Shown piece by piece: positions 1 through 5,673 of a stretch of 5,673 bases of DNA (positions within the stretch are counted from its first letter, which is position 1; each line of letters opens with the position of its first letter). Both the position numbers and the translations under genes were made by a program. Below the pieces are notes generated by a model that did not search any database, was not told where the DNA came from, and was given only the letters and a program-made list of their open reading frames with translations. The stretch spans positions 1 through 5,673 of the forward strand of contig JAJYTI010000142.1 of NCBI GenBank assembly GCA_021793135.1, given 5' to 3'. The DNA comes from Bacteroidota bacterium. Its GTDB lineage: Bacteria > Bacteroidota > Bacteroidia > Flavobacteriales > Flavobacteriaceae.

Positions 1-308
1 TTCGAGCACATAAAGCGTTAGATTTTCCAGAAGACTTTGATTATACCTTAGCAAAATCAGAAACTCAATCTATAAAACATATAGATAAACAACATAATCA
101 CGATTTTTTGCAATGGTGTATAGATCAATTACCAAATGGATATAGAGTAGTTTTTGTATTATATGGAGTAGAAGGTTATTCGCATAAAGAAATTGCTTTA
201 AAACTAGGTATATCAGAAGGCACATCAAAGTCGCAATTATATAAAGCTAGAAAGCTTTTACAAAAAATGGTGAAAATAGAAGATAAAGGAGTGAGTTATG
301 GAAAATAA
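1..308 (+). CDS. ECF-type sigma-70 family RNA polymerase sigma factor, C-terminal part (5' end outside window)
   Basis: This gene enters from the left edge; the reading frame is open from base 3 and gives 101 residues before TAA. It would encode a sigma subunit that directs RNA polymerase to a specific promoter set. What is visible is the linker after region 2 (FPEDFDYTLAKSE) and a full region 4. LPNGYRVVFVLYGVEGYSH is the usual ECF region 4.1 pattern. It is followed by the helix-turn-helix KEIALKLGISEGTSKSQLYKAR, shown here as a motif, which contacts the -35 element, and then by a basic tail. Regions 1 and 2 are missing, so the exact ECF group cannot be assigned. A TTG at 108 in the same frame is not the start, because homologous sequence continues upstream of it. 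The end overlaps the next gene by 11 bp, which suggests translational coupling with a probable anti-sigma factor. The family call is firm; target genes are unknown. Confidence 0.92.
   Translation, partial: RAHKALDFPEDFDYTLAKSETQSIKHIDKQHNHDFLQWCIDQLPNGYRVVFVLYGVEGYSHKEIALKLGISEGTSKSQLYKARKLLQKMVKIEDKGVSYGK
285..291 (+). promoter_or_regulatory. Shine-Dalgarno site AAAGGAG for the anti-sigma-like gene
   Basis: AAAGGAG lies 6 bases upstream of the ATG at 298, inside the last codons of the sigma factor gene. This is a near-ideal Shine-Dalgarno sequence with good spacing. Flavobacteria commonly initiate translation without one, so it stands out. It supports ATG 298 as the true start and an overlapping, coupled gene pair. 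Confidence 0.6.
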
Positions 309-1143
309 AGAATTTGATAAAATATTTCAGTCTTTAGGAGAAAGAAAGATTACACCTTCAGATAATGCATTTTCTAAGTTACAAGATGCATTAAATATGG
401 AAGAAAATAGTACGAAAAAGAAGCGTATTATGCCAATATGGTGGGTAGCTGCAGCAATAATTCTTGTATTTTTTTCTACAGGAGTATGGTATTATATACC
501 AAATAACAAAACCGTCAATACTAATTCGTTTGTGATAGCCGATCAGAAGTCAGAGGAGACTATTTTAGAGGAAAATACAAAAAGCCAACCTGAGTGGGTT
601 ACACAACATAACGAGGAAATAGTTATTGCTATAGAAAATACAGACAAGAAATCAGAACCAAAGGGAGAACCCAATAATAGCGAAAATCAATATGCTTCTA
701 CTATACCCGAAGAAAAAGAAGAGGTCCTGAATGAAGTAGAAAATCAGGCATTTAATACAGAGAAGGAAATTGAATATGCGACTGTATTTCAAGATACTAC
801 CGAAACAATAAGCAATGAAGTAGAGCGATCTCCAAAAGAGGAACAACAACTAGCAGAACTCTTAAAACCTATAGAAGATTCTGAGTTAGATGCTCTTTTA
901 CATCAAAAAAAATATAAAAAGGCTATAGCAGAAGTGGATGATGAAACTATTATGAATTTGCTACTCGAAGCACAAACCAATTTAAGATGGCAAGAAGATC
1001 CATATTTAGCAGGGTCTGAGGTTAATGATTTGTTACTCCAAGCAGAGATGGAGTTGAAATATGATAGATCACTTCAAGGAATTTTTCAACGAGCTATTGA
1101 AGCTGGAATCGTCGAGGTTCAGACCCTTTTCGGTCGCGAATAA
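298..1143 (+). CDS. Single-pass membrane protein, probable anti-sigma factor paired with the upstream ECF sigma factor
   Basis: The 281-residue product has the topology of a membrane-bound anti-sigma factor. A short charged N-terminal domain (residues 1-43) carries the PSDNAFSKLQDAL segment. A KKKR stop-transfer cluster (40-43) precedes one hydrophobic helix (about 46-67). By the positive-inside rule the N terminus is cytoplasmic and the rest periplasmic. Residues about 80-200 are acidic, rich in Glu, Asn and Thr, and probably disordered. The C-terminal part (about 190-281) is predicted helical and contains two similar segments around LLLEA (221-225) and LLLQA (245-249). There is no cysteine anywhere, so it is not a zinc-finger (HxxxCxxC) anti-sigma factor, and I see no FecR-like domain. 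The role is inferred from its 11-bp overlap with the sigma gene and from topology. In flavobacterial genomes such genes are often left as hypothetical. The start at 298 is supported by the Shine-Dalgarno site. Confidence 0.75.
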   Translation: MENKEFDKIFQSLGERKITPSDNAFSKLQDALNMEENSTKKKRIMPIWWVAAAIILVFFSTGVWYYIPNNKTVNTNSFVIADQKSEETILEENTKSQPEWVTQHNEEIVIAIENTDKKSEPKGEPNNSENQYASTIPEEKEEVLNEVENQAFNTEKEIEYATVFQDTTETISNEVERSPKEEQQLAELLKPIEDSELDALLHQKKYKKAIAEVDDETIMNLLLEAQTNLRWQEDPYLAGSEVNDLLLQAEMELKYDRSLQGIFQRAIEAGIVEVQTLFGRE

Positions 1144-1170
1144 TCATAAACGATTTATTTTAAGATATAA

Positions 1171-1188
1171 CAAAGTTAATAGACTTTG
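1171..1188. promoter_or_regulatory. Dyad CAAAGT-N6-ACTTTG upstream of the first barrel-protein gene
   Basis: A perfect 6-bp inverted repeat (CAAAGT at 1171-1176, ACTTTG at 1183-1188) with a 6-base spacer sits in the 89-bp gap between the anti-sigma-like gene and the first barrel-like gene. It could be an operator or a small RNA hairpin. No T-tract follows, so it is not a convincing terminator. A dyad this short may also be chance in A/T-rich DNA. Confidence 0.3.
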
Positions 1189-1232
1189 CAGGACTCTTAT
1201 ATATTTATAAACCGCTATAAAAATTAGAAATT

Positions 1233-2282
1233 ATGCAAAATTTGGTAATACGTTTAGCTTTACTTATAACATTATTTCTCATGTGTATTAGCACTAATGC
1301 TCAAGATAAAGGTAATACGATAGAAATTGATAGCCTTAGGAGGGTTCGAATGAATGTAGAAACTCAAGAAAAAGAACTCTTAAAAATTTCTTTGGAAGAA
1401 TTGCAGCAGAAGTTGAAAGCGAAAAAAATATCTACTGTTGAGTTTGAACAAGAAAAGAAAAGTTTAGCCGAACTTCATGCTAAAAATATTCAATCCAGAA
1501 CTTCTATTATAGATGAAATGATAGATTATTTGAAGCGGAATGAGAATGTAAATCTGAGTAGCCAATTTAAGTTACCATATGAACTTAATGAAGAGAGTAG
1601 ATTAAATACTATAAAAAAGGATACGACTAGAAATATATATTTCATTAAAGAATATATACAACCATATATTGGAGTAGGTTTTAGCAATGCAGTTAGAAAT
1701 AATAGTTTTAGCGATATGCCATATAAATTATCTGGAAGTAGATATTTTGAGTTAGGTATAGATTATAGACATGCTTTTAAAAAGAAAGGTTCCCTTCACC
1801 TAAGATATGGTATAGGTTTACAAATAGATGGTTATAAATTACCGGATAATCAATATTATGTTATAGATGATAAACAGGTTAGTATAGAGCAACATCCTTA
1901 TAAACTAAAGAAATCTAAATTTAGAAGAACGGACTTAATTGTGCCTTTACACATAGAATTTCAAAAGCTTAAAGGGACTAAAAGAAAAAATGGAGGTGTA
2001 CACTATAGATATCGTGATTCATGGAATTTTGGAGTTGGTGGCTATGCAGGCGTTAATTTAGAGTCTATGCAAATATTAAAATACAAGGATGGTAGTAAAA
2101 ACTATCGTACTAAACAAAGCTTTTCAAGTGGGGTAAATCATACTATTTATGGATTAAGTGCCTATGTAGGTAAAAATAGTTTTAAAGTCTATGCGAGATA
2201 CGCGTTAAGTGAAATGTTTAAAAACAATGTTCCTAATGCAGAAAACACCCTCGCAATAGGTGTTAGATATTCCCATTGGTAA
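1233..2282 (+). CDS. Exported protein with N-terminal helical segment and C-terminal beta-barrel-like domain (paralog 1)
   Basis: The 349-residue product is exported; no enzymatic function is recognisable. Residues 1-23 form a signal peptide (MQNLVIRLALL..., hydrophobic core 8-19) ending in the Bacteroidota-type site ...TNA|QD. Residues about 30-103 are a highly charged helical, probably coiled-coil segment, containing LAELHAKNI (78-86) and YLKRN (99-103). After a linker, residues from about 141 to the end alternate polar and aromatic/hydrophobic positions, with many Gly, Tyr and Arg, as in outer-membrane beta-barrels: PYIGVGFSNA, GSRYFELGIDY (168-178), RYGIGLQIDGY, and YGLSAYVG. The protein ends in Trp, and a terminal aromatic residue is common in barrel proteins. 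The next gene is a close paralog. From memory, proteins of this pattern occur beside sigma/anti-sigma pairs in Flavobacteriaceae; I could not check this. Location in the outer membrane and a link to envelope stress sensing are inferences. Cys18 is not in a lipobox. Confidence 0.8.
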   Translation: MQNLVIRLALLITLFLMCISTNAQDKGNTIEIDSLRRVRMNVETQEKELLKISLEELQQKLKAKKISTVEFEQEKKSLAELHAKNIQSRTSIIDEMIDYLKRNENVNLSSQFKLPYELNEESRLNTIKKDTTRNIYFIKEYIQPYIGVGFSNAVRNNSFSDMPYKLSGSRYFELGIDYRHAFKKKGSLHLRYGIGLQIDGYKLPDNQYYVIDDKQVSIEQHPYKLKKSKFRRTDLIVPLHIEFQKLKGTKRKNGGVHYRYRDSWNFGVGGYAGVNLESMQILKYKDGSKNYRTKQSFSSGVNHTIYGLSAYVGKNSFKVYARYALSEMFKNNVPNAENTLAIGVRYSHW

Positions 2283-2347
2283 TAAACAATTGATCAAACA
2301 ATTAGAGTAAAAATAAAAATCAAGTATTGAAATTAAAAATTACAGCT

Positions 2348-3400
2348 ATGCAAACCACTATTTTAAGATTCACTCTCTTAGTTGCTGTTATGTTTTTGAG
2401 CCTAGGAATGAACGCTCAAATTGAATTTAAGCATGAGCGATTTAGTTCTACCATTGATAGTCTAAGAACAGCAAGAAGTAAAGTCGAAATAGAAGAAAAA
2501 GATTTTCTAAAGAAGGGAATTGAGAATCTGCAAAAGCAGTTAAAAAATGAAGAAATTACTATTGATGAGTTTGAAAGAGAAAAGAAAAAACTTGCAGAAT
2601 TGCATGCAAAAAATATTGAGTCAAGAACTTTGATTATTGATGAATCAATTGAATATTTAAAAAGAAATGATAGTGAGGGGTCTCATCGAATTGTTATCGG
2701 TTATAAAACTAAGAAGGAGAGAGAGGAAGAATATAAATCCTTTTCAAAGGATACAACTATAAATGCACCAATTCAATCTTCGGGTATGGGTATAGCTTTT
2801 GGATTTGTTAATACTACAGGAGATTATAATATTAATGATTCATCATACGAAATAGCTGGAAGTAGATTCTTTGAAATAAGTTATGTGTGGCGTACTGTCT
2901 TTAAACAAAATGGTCCACTACATTTAAGATATGGAATCAACTATCAAATAGATAGTTATAAACCTGTGGATAATCAATATTTTGTGATGGAAGATAAAAA
3001 ATTACATTTAGAAGAATTTCCTATGAAATTGAAAAAATCCAAATTGCGTATTGCTAACTTAGTTGTTCCGCTTCATTTAGAGTTTAGTAAAGCTGAACAT
3101 AAAGTATTTGATAATGGAAAAAATGTATACACTTATCATGATTCATGGAGATTTGGTATTGGAGGATATGTTGGGATGAATTTAAAAGCCACACAAAAGC
3201 TTAAATACAAAGAAGATGGTAGTACATATCGTATGAAAGAAAATATGTCTAGTGGTGTGAACCAAGCAGTATATGGTTTAAGTGCTTATTTAGGAAAAGG
3301 ATCTTGGGCGCTCTATACACGATATGGATTTAATAATTTGCTGAAAAATTCTGATATAAAAGAAAACACTATTGCAGTTGGAGTAAAATATAAAAATTAA
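2348..3400 (+). CDS. Exported protein with N-terminal helical segment and C-terminal beta-barrel-like domain (paralog 2)
   Basis: This 350-residue product is a tandem paralog of the preceding gene and shares its full architecture. It has a signal peptide (1-23, ending ...MNA|QI), a charged helical segment (about 36-107) and a beta-barrel-like C-terminal half. Across the LAELHAKNI...YLKRN stretch (residues 82-107), 22 of 26 positions match paralog 1. Other shared blocks are GSRxFE, LHLRYGI, QID-YK, DNQY-V, KLKKSK, VPLH-EF, DSW-FG-GGY and YGLSAY-GK. The ATG at 2348 is preferred over an in-frame TTG at 2327: it places the signal peptide at the N terminus and gives the same length as paralog 1 (350 versus 349). 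The 65-bp gap from the previous gene contains no clear terminator, so the two are probably co-transcribed. Divergence is clearest at the signal peptide, the linker after the helix and the last residues (VKYKN, not ending in an aromatic). Function is unknown. Confidence 0.8.
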   Translation: MQTTILRFTLLVAVMFLSLGMNAQIEFKHERFSSTIDSLRTARSKVEIEEKDFLKKGIENLQKQLKNEEITIDEFEREKKKLAELHAKNIESRTLIIDESIEYLKRNDSEGSHRIVIGYKTKKEREEEYKSFSKDTTINAPIQSSGMGIAFGFVNTTGDYNINDSSYEIAGSRFFEISYVWRTVFKQNGPLHLRYGINYQIDSYKPVDNQYFVMEDKKLHLEEFPMKLKKSKLRIANLVVPLHLEFSKAEHKVFDNGKNVYTYHDSWRFGIGGYVGMNLKATQKLKYKEDGSTYRMKENMSSGVNQAVYGLSAYLGKGSWALYTRYGFNNLLKNSDIKENTIAVGVKYKN

Positions 3401-3425
3401 ATATTTAGTATACTTTGTTTTCGCT

Positions 3426-3468
3426 TAGAAAGCCATTGTGAAGATCCGCAATGGCTTTCTATTTTTTT
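3426..3468 (+). terminator. Rho-independent terminator after the barrel-protein pair
   Basis: AGAAAGCCATTG (3427-3438) pairs perfectly with CAATGGCTTTCT (3449-3460), 12 bp. The stem extends by a T-A pair outside (3426/3461), and inside by a T-G wobble and a G-C pair, leaving a 6-base loop (3441-3446). Seven T residues follow at 3462-3468. A T-tract is present only on the plus-strand side, so it terminates rightward transcription, 25 bp after the stop codon of the second barrel gene. It separates the sigma/anti-sigma/barrel block from dnaG. Confidence 0.93.
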
Positions 3469-3469
3469 A

Positions 3470-3501
3470 TTGTTAGTAGCAATCTTATTTTCGTATTTTT
3501 A
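3470..3501 (+). promoter_or_regulatory. Candidate Bacteroidota-type promoter for dnaG
   Basis: TTG at 3470-3472 is followed after 21 bases by TATTTTTA at 3494-3501. This matches the flavobacterial pattern of TTG near -33 and TAnnTTTG near -7 at all but the last base. It lies immediately after the terminator and about 30 bases before the dnaG start, where a promoter is needed. In A/T-rich DNA such matches arise by chance, and TATTTTCG at 3486-3493 fits about as well as a -7 element. Confidence 0.35.
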
Positions 3502-3531
3502 CAAGCACGATAAAAAGGAAATGCAGTACTC

Positions 3532-5496
3532 ATGATATCACGTACAACCATAGATAAAGTTTTTGAAACCGCTCTTGTAGAAGAAGTGATAGGTGAGTTT
3601 ATCCAATTGAGACGAAGTGGATCTAATTTAAAAGGATTAAGTCCATTTACCGACGAGCGCACACCAAGTTTTATGGTGTCTCCAGCCAAACAAATTTGGA
3701 AAGACTTCTCCAGTGGTAAGGGTGGAAATGTGGTTTCTTTCTTGATGGAACATGAGCATTTTACATATCCTGAGGCTATTCGATATCTTGCTAAGAAATA
3801 TGGTATTGAAATTGAAGAAACGGAGCAAACTGCAGAGGATAAAGAACGCGTCAATGAAAGAGAAAGCTTATTCTTAATTAATGAATTTGCTAAATCTTTT
3901 TTTCAAAATACTTTACATAGTACAGAAGAAGGAAAGGCTATTGGACTTTCTTATTTTAAAGAACGTGGTTTTACTCTAGAAACTATGCAAACATTCGAGC
4001 TCGGTTATTCTCCAGAAAAATGGGAAGCATTTACCGAGAAGGCAATAAAGAAAGGGTATTCTGTAGAAAATTTAGAAAAAGTAGGACTAACGATTGTTAA
4101 GAACGAAAAGCAGTTCGACCGTTTTCGAGGTCGTGTTATTTTTCCTATAAAAAGCATGAGTGGCCGAACCTTAGGATTCGGTGGACGTATACTTTCTACA
4201 ACAGCAAAAGCAGCTAAATACTTAAACTCTCCAGAGAGTATTATTTATGATAAAAGTAAAATACTTTATGGACTATATACTGCAAAACAAAGTATTGCGA
4301 AAGAAGATAATTGTTATTTAGTAGAAGGATATACCGATGTTATACAAATGTATCAACGAGGTATTACAAACGTAGTGTCTTCTTCTGGTACAGCACTTAC
4401 AGCAGATCAAATTCGTTTGATAAGTCGATTGACTAAAAATGTAACTCTGCTTTTCGATGGTGATGATGCAGGATTGCGTGCTGCTATTCGAGGTGTTGAC
4501 ATTATTCTTGAACAAGGAATGAATGTGCAAATTTGTACTTTTCCAAAAGGAGAAGATCCCGATAGTTTTGCACGAAATAACAGTCTCGAAGCAATTCATG
4601 AGTATTTTAAAGAAAACAGCAAAGATTTTATTGCTTTTAAAGCGTCTCTATTAGCCGAAGATGTTAGAAGTAACCCTATTCAGCGTGCGGAAGTTATTCG
4701 AGAGGTTGTAGAAAGTATTGCTAAGATTCCGGATTTAATCAAACAGGAATTATATGTCCAAGATACCGCACGGACATTAGATATTAGCGAAGACGTTTTA
4801 TTTAGCACGCTTGCACAAATAAATCAAGCAAATAAAAGACGTAGCAGTCGACGTGCTCCGGAACAACCTACTATGCAATTAGTAGAAAAAGAGCCAGAAA
4901 CAGCGCAAAAAGTTGATGCACAACAAATATTAGAAAGAAAAATATTAGAGATTCTTTTGCTGTATGGCGATAAGGAAGAAACTTTCGAAGAGGTATTTGA
5001 ATTCTACAACGAAAAAGGTGAAAAGGAGGAACAGAAAGAAAAATATACAAGCAAAGTATATCGTAAAGTGTATTTAGACTTACAAGAAGATGAAATAGAA
5101 TTTACCAATTCGCTTTTTAAAACCTTATATGAAAAGATTATAGAACAGTATAATCAAAAAGAAGAGTTGAGAATTCAACAATTCTTACAAGAATTATCTG
5201 CAGAACAGACCGCAGTTATTTCTGATATTATGATGGAAGAGGAGCGCTACGTGCTCCATGATTGGCAACGTGCAGAAATATATGTAAAAGACAAACATAT
5301 GGGAATAGCACAGCTTGTAGAAGAAACCATATTAAGTTTGCGAGCCAATCTATTAAATAAAAAAATAGCAGAAATGGCAACTGCTTTACAAAAAGCTGAG
5401 TTGGAAGAAGAGGTTATTCAACAGCAATTGTCAAGTATAAAAGATTATTTACAACTCAAAACTTTACTAGCAAGTAGTTTAGATAGGGTGCTGTAA
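3532..5496 (+). CDS. dnaG: DNA primase DnaG, lacking the N-terminal zinc ligands
   Basis: DnaG synthesises the RNA primers for the lagging strand at the replication fork and works with the DnaB helicase. This 654-residue protein has the family's domain order. The N-terminal CHC2-type domain (about 1-100) keeps RTPSFMVSP and GKGGN, but the four zinc ligands of E. coli DnaG align with Ser37, Thr40, Asp58 and Ser61. The polymerase domain has RFRGRVIFPI (197-206), GFGGRIL (215-221) and KYLNSPE (229-235). It is followed by the TOPRIM fold with Glu265 (VEGYTD), Asp309 and Asp311 (DGDDAG), and Asp342 and Asp344 (GEDPD), so all catalytic acidic residues are present. A basic, Pro-containing linker (about 434-465) leads to a helical, Glu/Lys-rich C-terminal domain expected to bind DnaB. 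It is longer than E. coli DnaG (581 residues), mostly in this C-terminal part. The start at 3532 fits the conserved N terminus; an AAGGAA at 3515-3520 lies upstream. The gene follows a terminator and converges on the next gene. Confidence 0.96.
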   Translation: MISRTTIDKVFETALVEEVIGEFIQLRRSGSNLKGLSPFTDERTPSFMVSPAKQIWKDFSSGKGGNVVSFLMEHEHFTYPEAIRYLAKKYGIEIEETEQTAEDKERVNERESLFLINEFAKSFFQNTLHSTEEGKAIGLSYFKERGFTLETMQTFELGYSPEKWEAFTEKAIKKGYSVENLEKVGLTIVKNEKQFDRFRGRVIFPIKSMSGRTLGFGGRILSTTAKAAKYLNSPESIIYDKSKILYGLYTAKQSIAKEDNCYLVEGYTDVIQMYQRGITNVVSSSGTALTADQIRLISRLTKNVTLLFDGDDAGLRAAIRGVDIILEQGMNVQICTFPKGEDPDSFARNNSLEAIHEYFKENSKDFIAFKASLLAEDVRSNPIQRAEVIREVVESIAKIPDLIKQELYVQDTARTLDISEDVLFSTLAQINQANKRRSSRRAPEQPTMQLVEKEPETAQKVDAQQILERKILEILLLYGDKEETFEEVFEFYNEKGEKEEQKEKYTSKVYRKVYLDLQEDEIEFTNSLFKTLYEKIIEQYNQKEELRIQQFLQELSAEQTAVISDIMMEEERYVLHDWQRAEIYVKDKHMGIAQLVEETILSLRANLLNKKIAEMATALQKAELEEEVIQQQLSSIKDYLQLKTLLASSLDRVL

Positions 5497-5497
5497 A

Positions 5498-5673
5498 TTA
5501 TTTTATCCATTTATTTGGAATCTCATACATAGGTATAGCCTCCATTTTATGTTTATTTGCAGTGTGTCTTTTAATATAAATTTCCATAACTTCTTGCTCT
5601 CGTTTAGAAAAATCTTCCGCATTTTTTCCAGATTCGTATTGTGTCATGGCCCACCCTACTTCAGGATAAGTTG
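5498..5673 (-). CDS. nadE: NAD(+) synthase, C-terminal end (5' part outside window)
   Basis: The reverse strand is open from the right edge to a TAA at 5500-5498, giving the last 57 residues of a protein. Visible features are TYPEVGWAM, a charged helix with KREQEVMEIY, and the tail HTANKHKMEAIP followed by MYEIP. NadE proteins end in a helix followed by an HK(R/M)xxxP-type segment, and this sequence matches the flavobacterial form I recall, including its position next to dnaG. NadE makes NAD from nicotinic acid adenine dinucleotide, ATP and ammonia (or glutamine) in the cytoplasm. The ATP-binding and catalytic parts are outside the window, so the call rests on the C terminus alone. Its stop codon lies one base from that of dnaG on the opposite strand. 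Confidence 0.72.
   Translation of the reverse strand, partial: TYPEVGWAMTQYESGKNAEDFSKREQEVMEIYIKRHTANKHKMEAIPMYEIPNKWIK

Noticed and set aside
108..308. Separate 66-residue protein starting at TTG 108
   Set aside because: The same frame stays open to the left edge and encodes recognisable sigma factor linker sequence, so it is part of a longer gene cut by the window.
652..849. Minus-strand open frame inside the anti-sigma-like gene
   Set aside because: Its Phe/Ile/Leu-rich translation is the reverse complement of a Glu/Lys-rich coding segment.
1284..1286. Cys18 of the first barrel protein as a lipoprotein anchor
   Set aside because: The preceding residues (FLM) do not form a lipobox, and a normal signal peptidase I site follows at NA|Q.
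2288..2297. CAATTG/TTGATCAA palindromes between the two barrel genes
   Set aside because: Very short, no T-tract, no well-spaced -7 element; nothing supports a terminator or promoter here.
2327..2347. TTG start giving seven extra residues to the second barrel protein
   Set aside because: It puts a charged extension before the signal peptide and breaks the length match with the paralog; ATG 2348 is better.
3407..3414. Palindrome AGTATACT after the second barrel gene
   Set aside because: An 8-bp palindrome in A/T-rich DNA is expected by chance, and it does not recur at the other gene starts.
3459..3854. Minus-strand open frames at the start of dnaG (3459-3854 and 3637-3828)
   Set aside because: They lie antisense to the conserved dnaG N-terminal domain, and the first runs into the terminator. 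No recognisable protein features.
4318..4599. Minus-strand open frame inside the dnaG TOPRIM region
   Set aside because: It is antisense to the catalytic motifs of dnaG and rich in Cys and Ile, with no family resemblance.

Overview
The window looks like chromosomal DNA from a member of the Flavobacteriia (Bacteroidota). The evidence is a low-GC, A/T-rich composition, signal peptides ending in the Asn-Ala-Gln pattern typical of the phylum, a possible TTG/TAnnTTT-type promoter, a DnaG primase of a flavobacterial-looking type without zinc ligands, and what looks like nadE placed convergently to dnaG.

Layout, left to right. Positions 1-308 hold the 3' end of an ECF-type sigma factor gene (region 4 only). 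It overlaps by 11 bp a gene for a 281-residue single-pass membrane protein (298-1143), probably its anti-sigma factor. After an 89-bp gap containing a small dyad come two tandem paralogous genes (1233-2282 and 2348-3400). Each encodes an exported protein of about 350 residues with a signal peptide, a charged helical segment and a C-terminal half that looks like an outer-membrane beta-barrel. A strong rho-independent terminator at 3426-3468 closes this block. dnaG (3532-5496) follows with a plausible promoter of its own. At the right edge, the 3' end of a gene read as nadE (5498-5673, minus strand) runs into dnaG with one base between the two stop codons.

How the parts may work together. The first four genes read as a cell-envelope signalling cassette: a sigma factor, its membrane-bound regulator, and two exported barrel-like proteins that may be the sensed partners or the regulated output. 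That link is inferred from gene order and protein topology. dnaG and nadE are housekeeping genes (replication priming, and the last step of NAD synthesis).

I see no mobile element, CRISPR array, tRNA or rRNA. The points most worth a second look are the loss of all four zinc ligands in DnaG, the barrel-gene duplication attached to a sigma/anti-sigma pair, and the nearly abutting convergent stop codons of dnaG and nadE.
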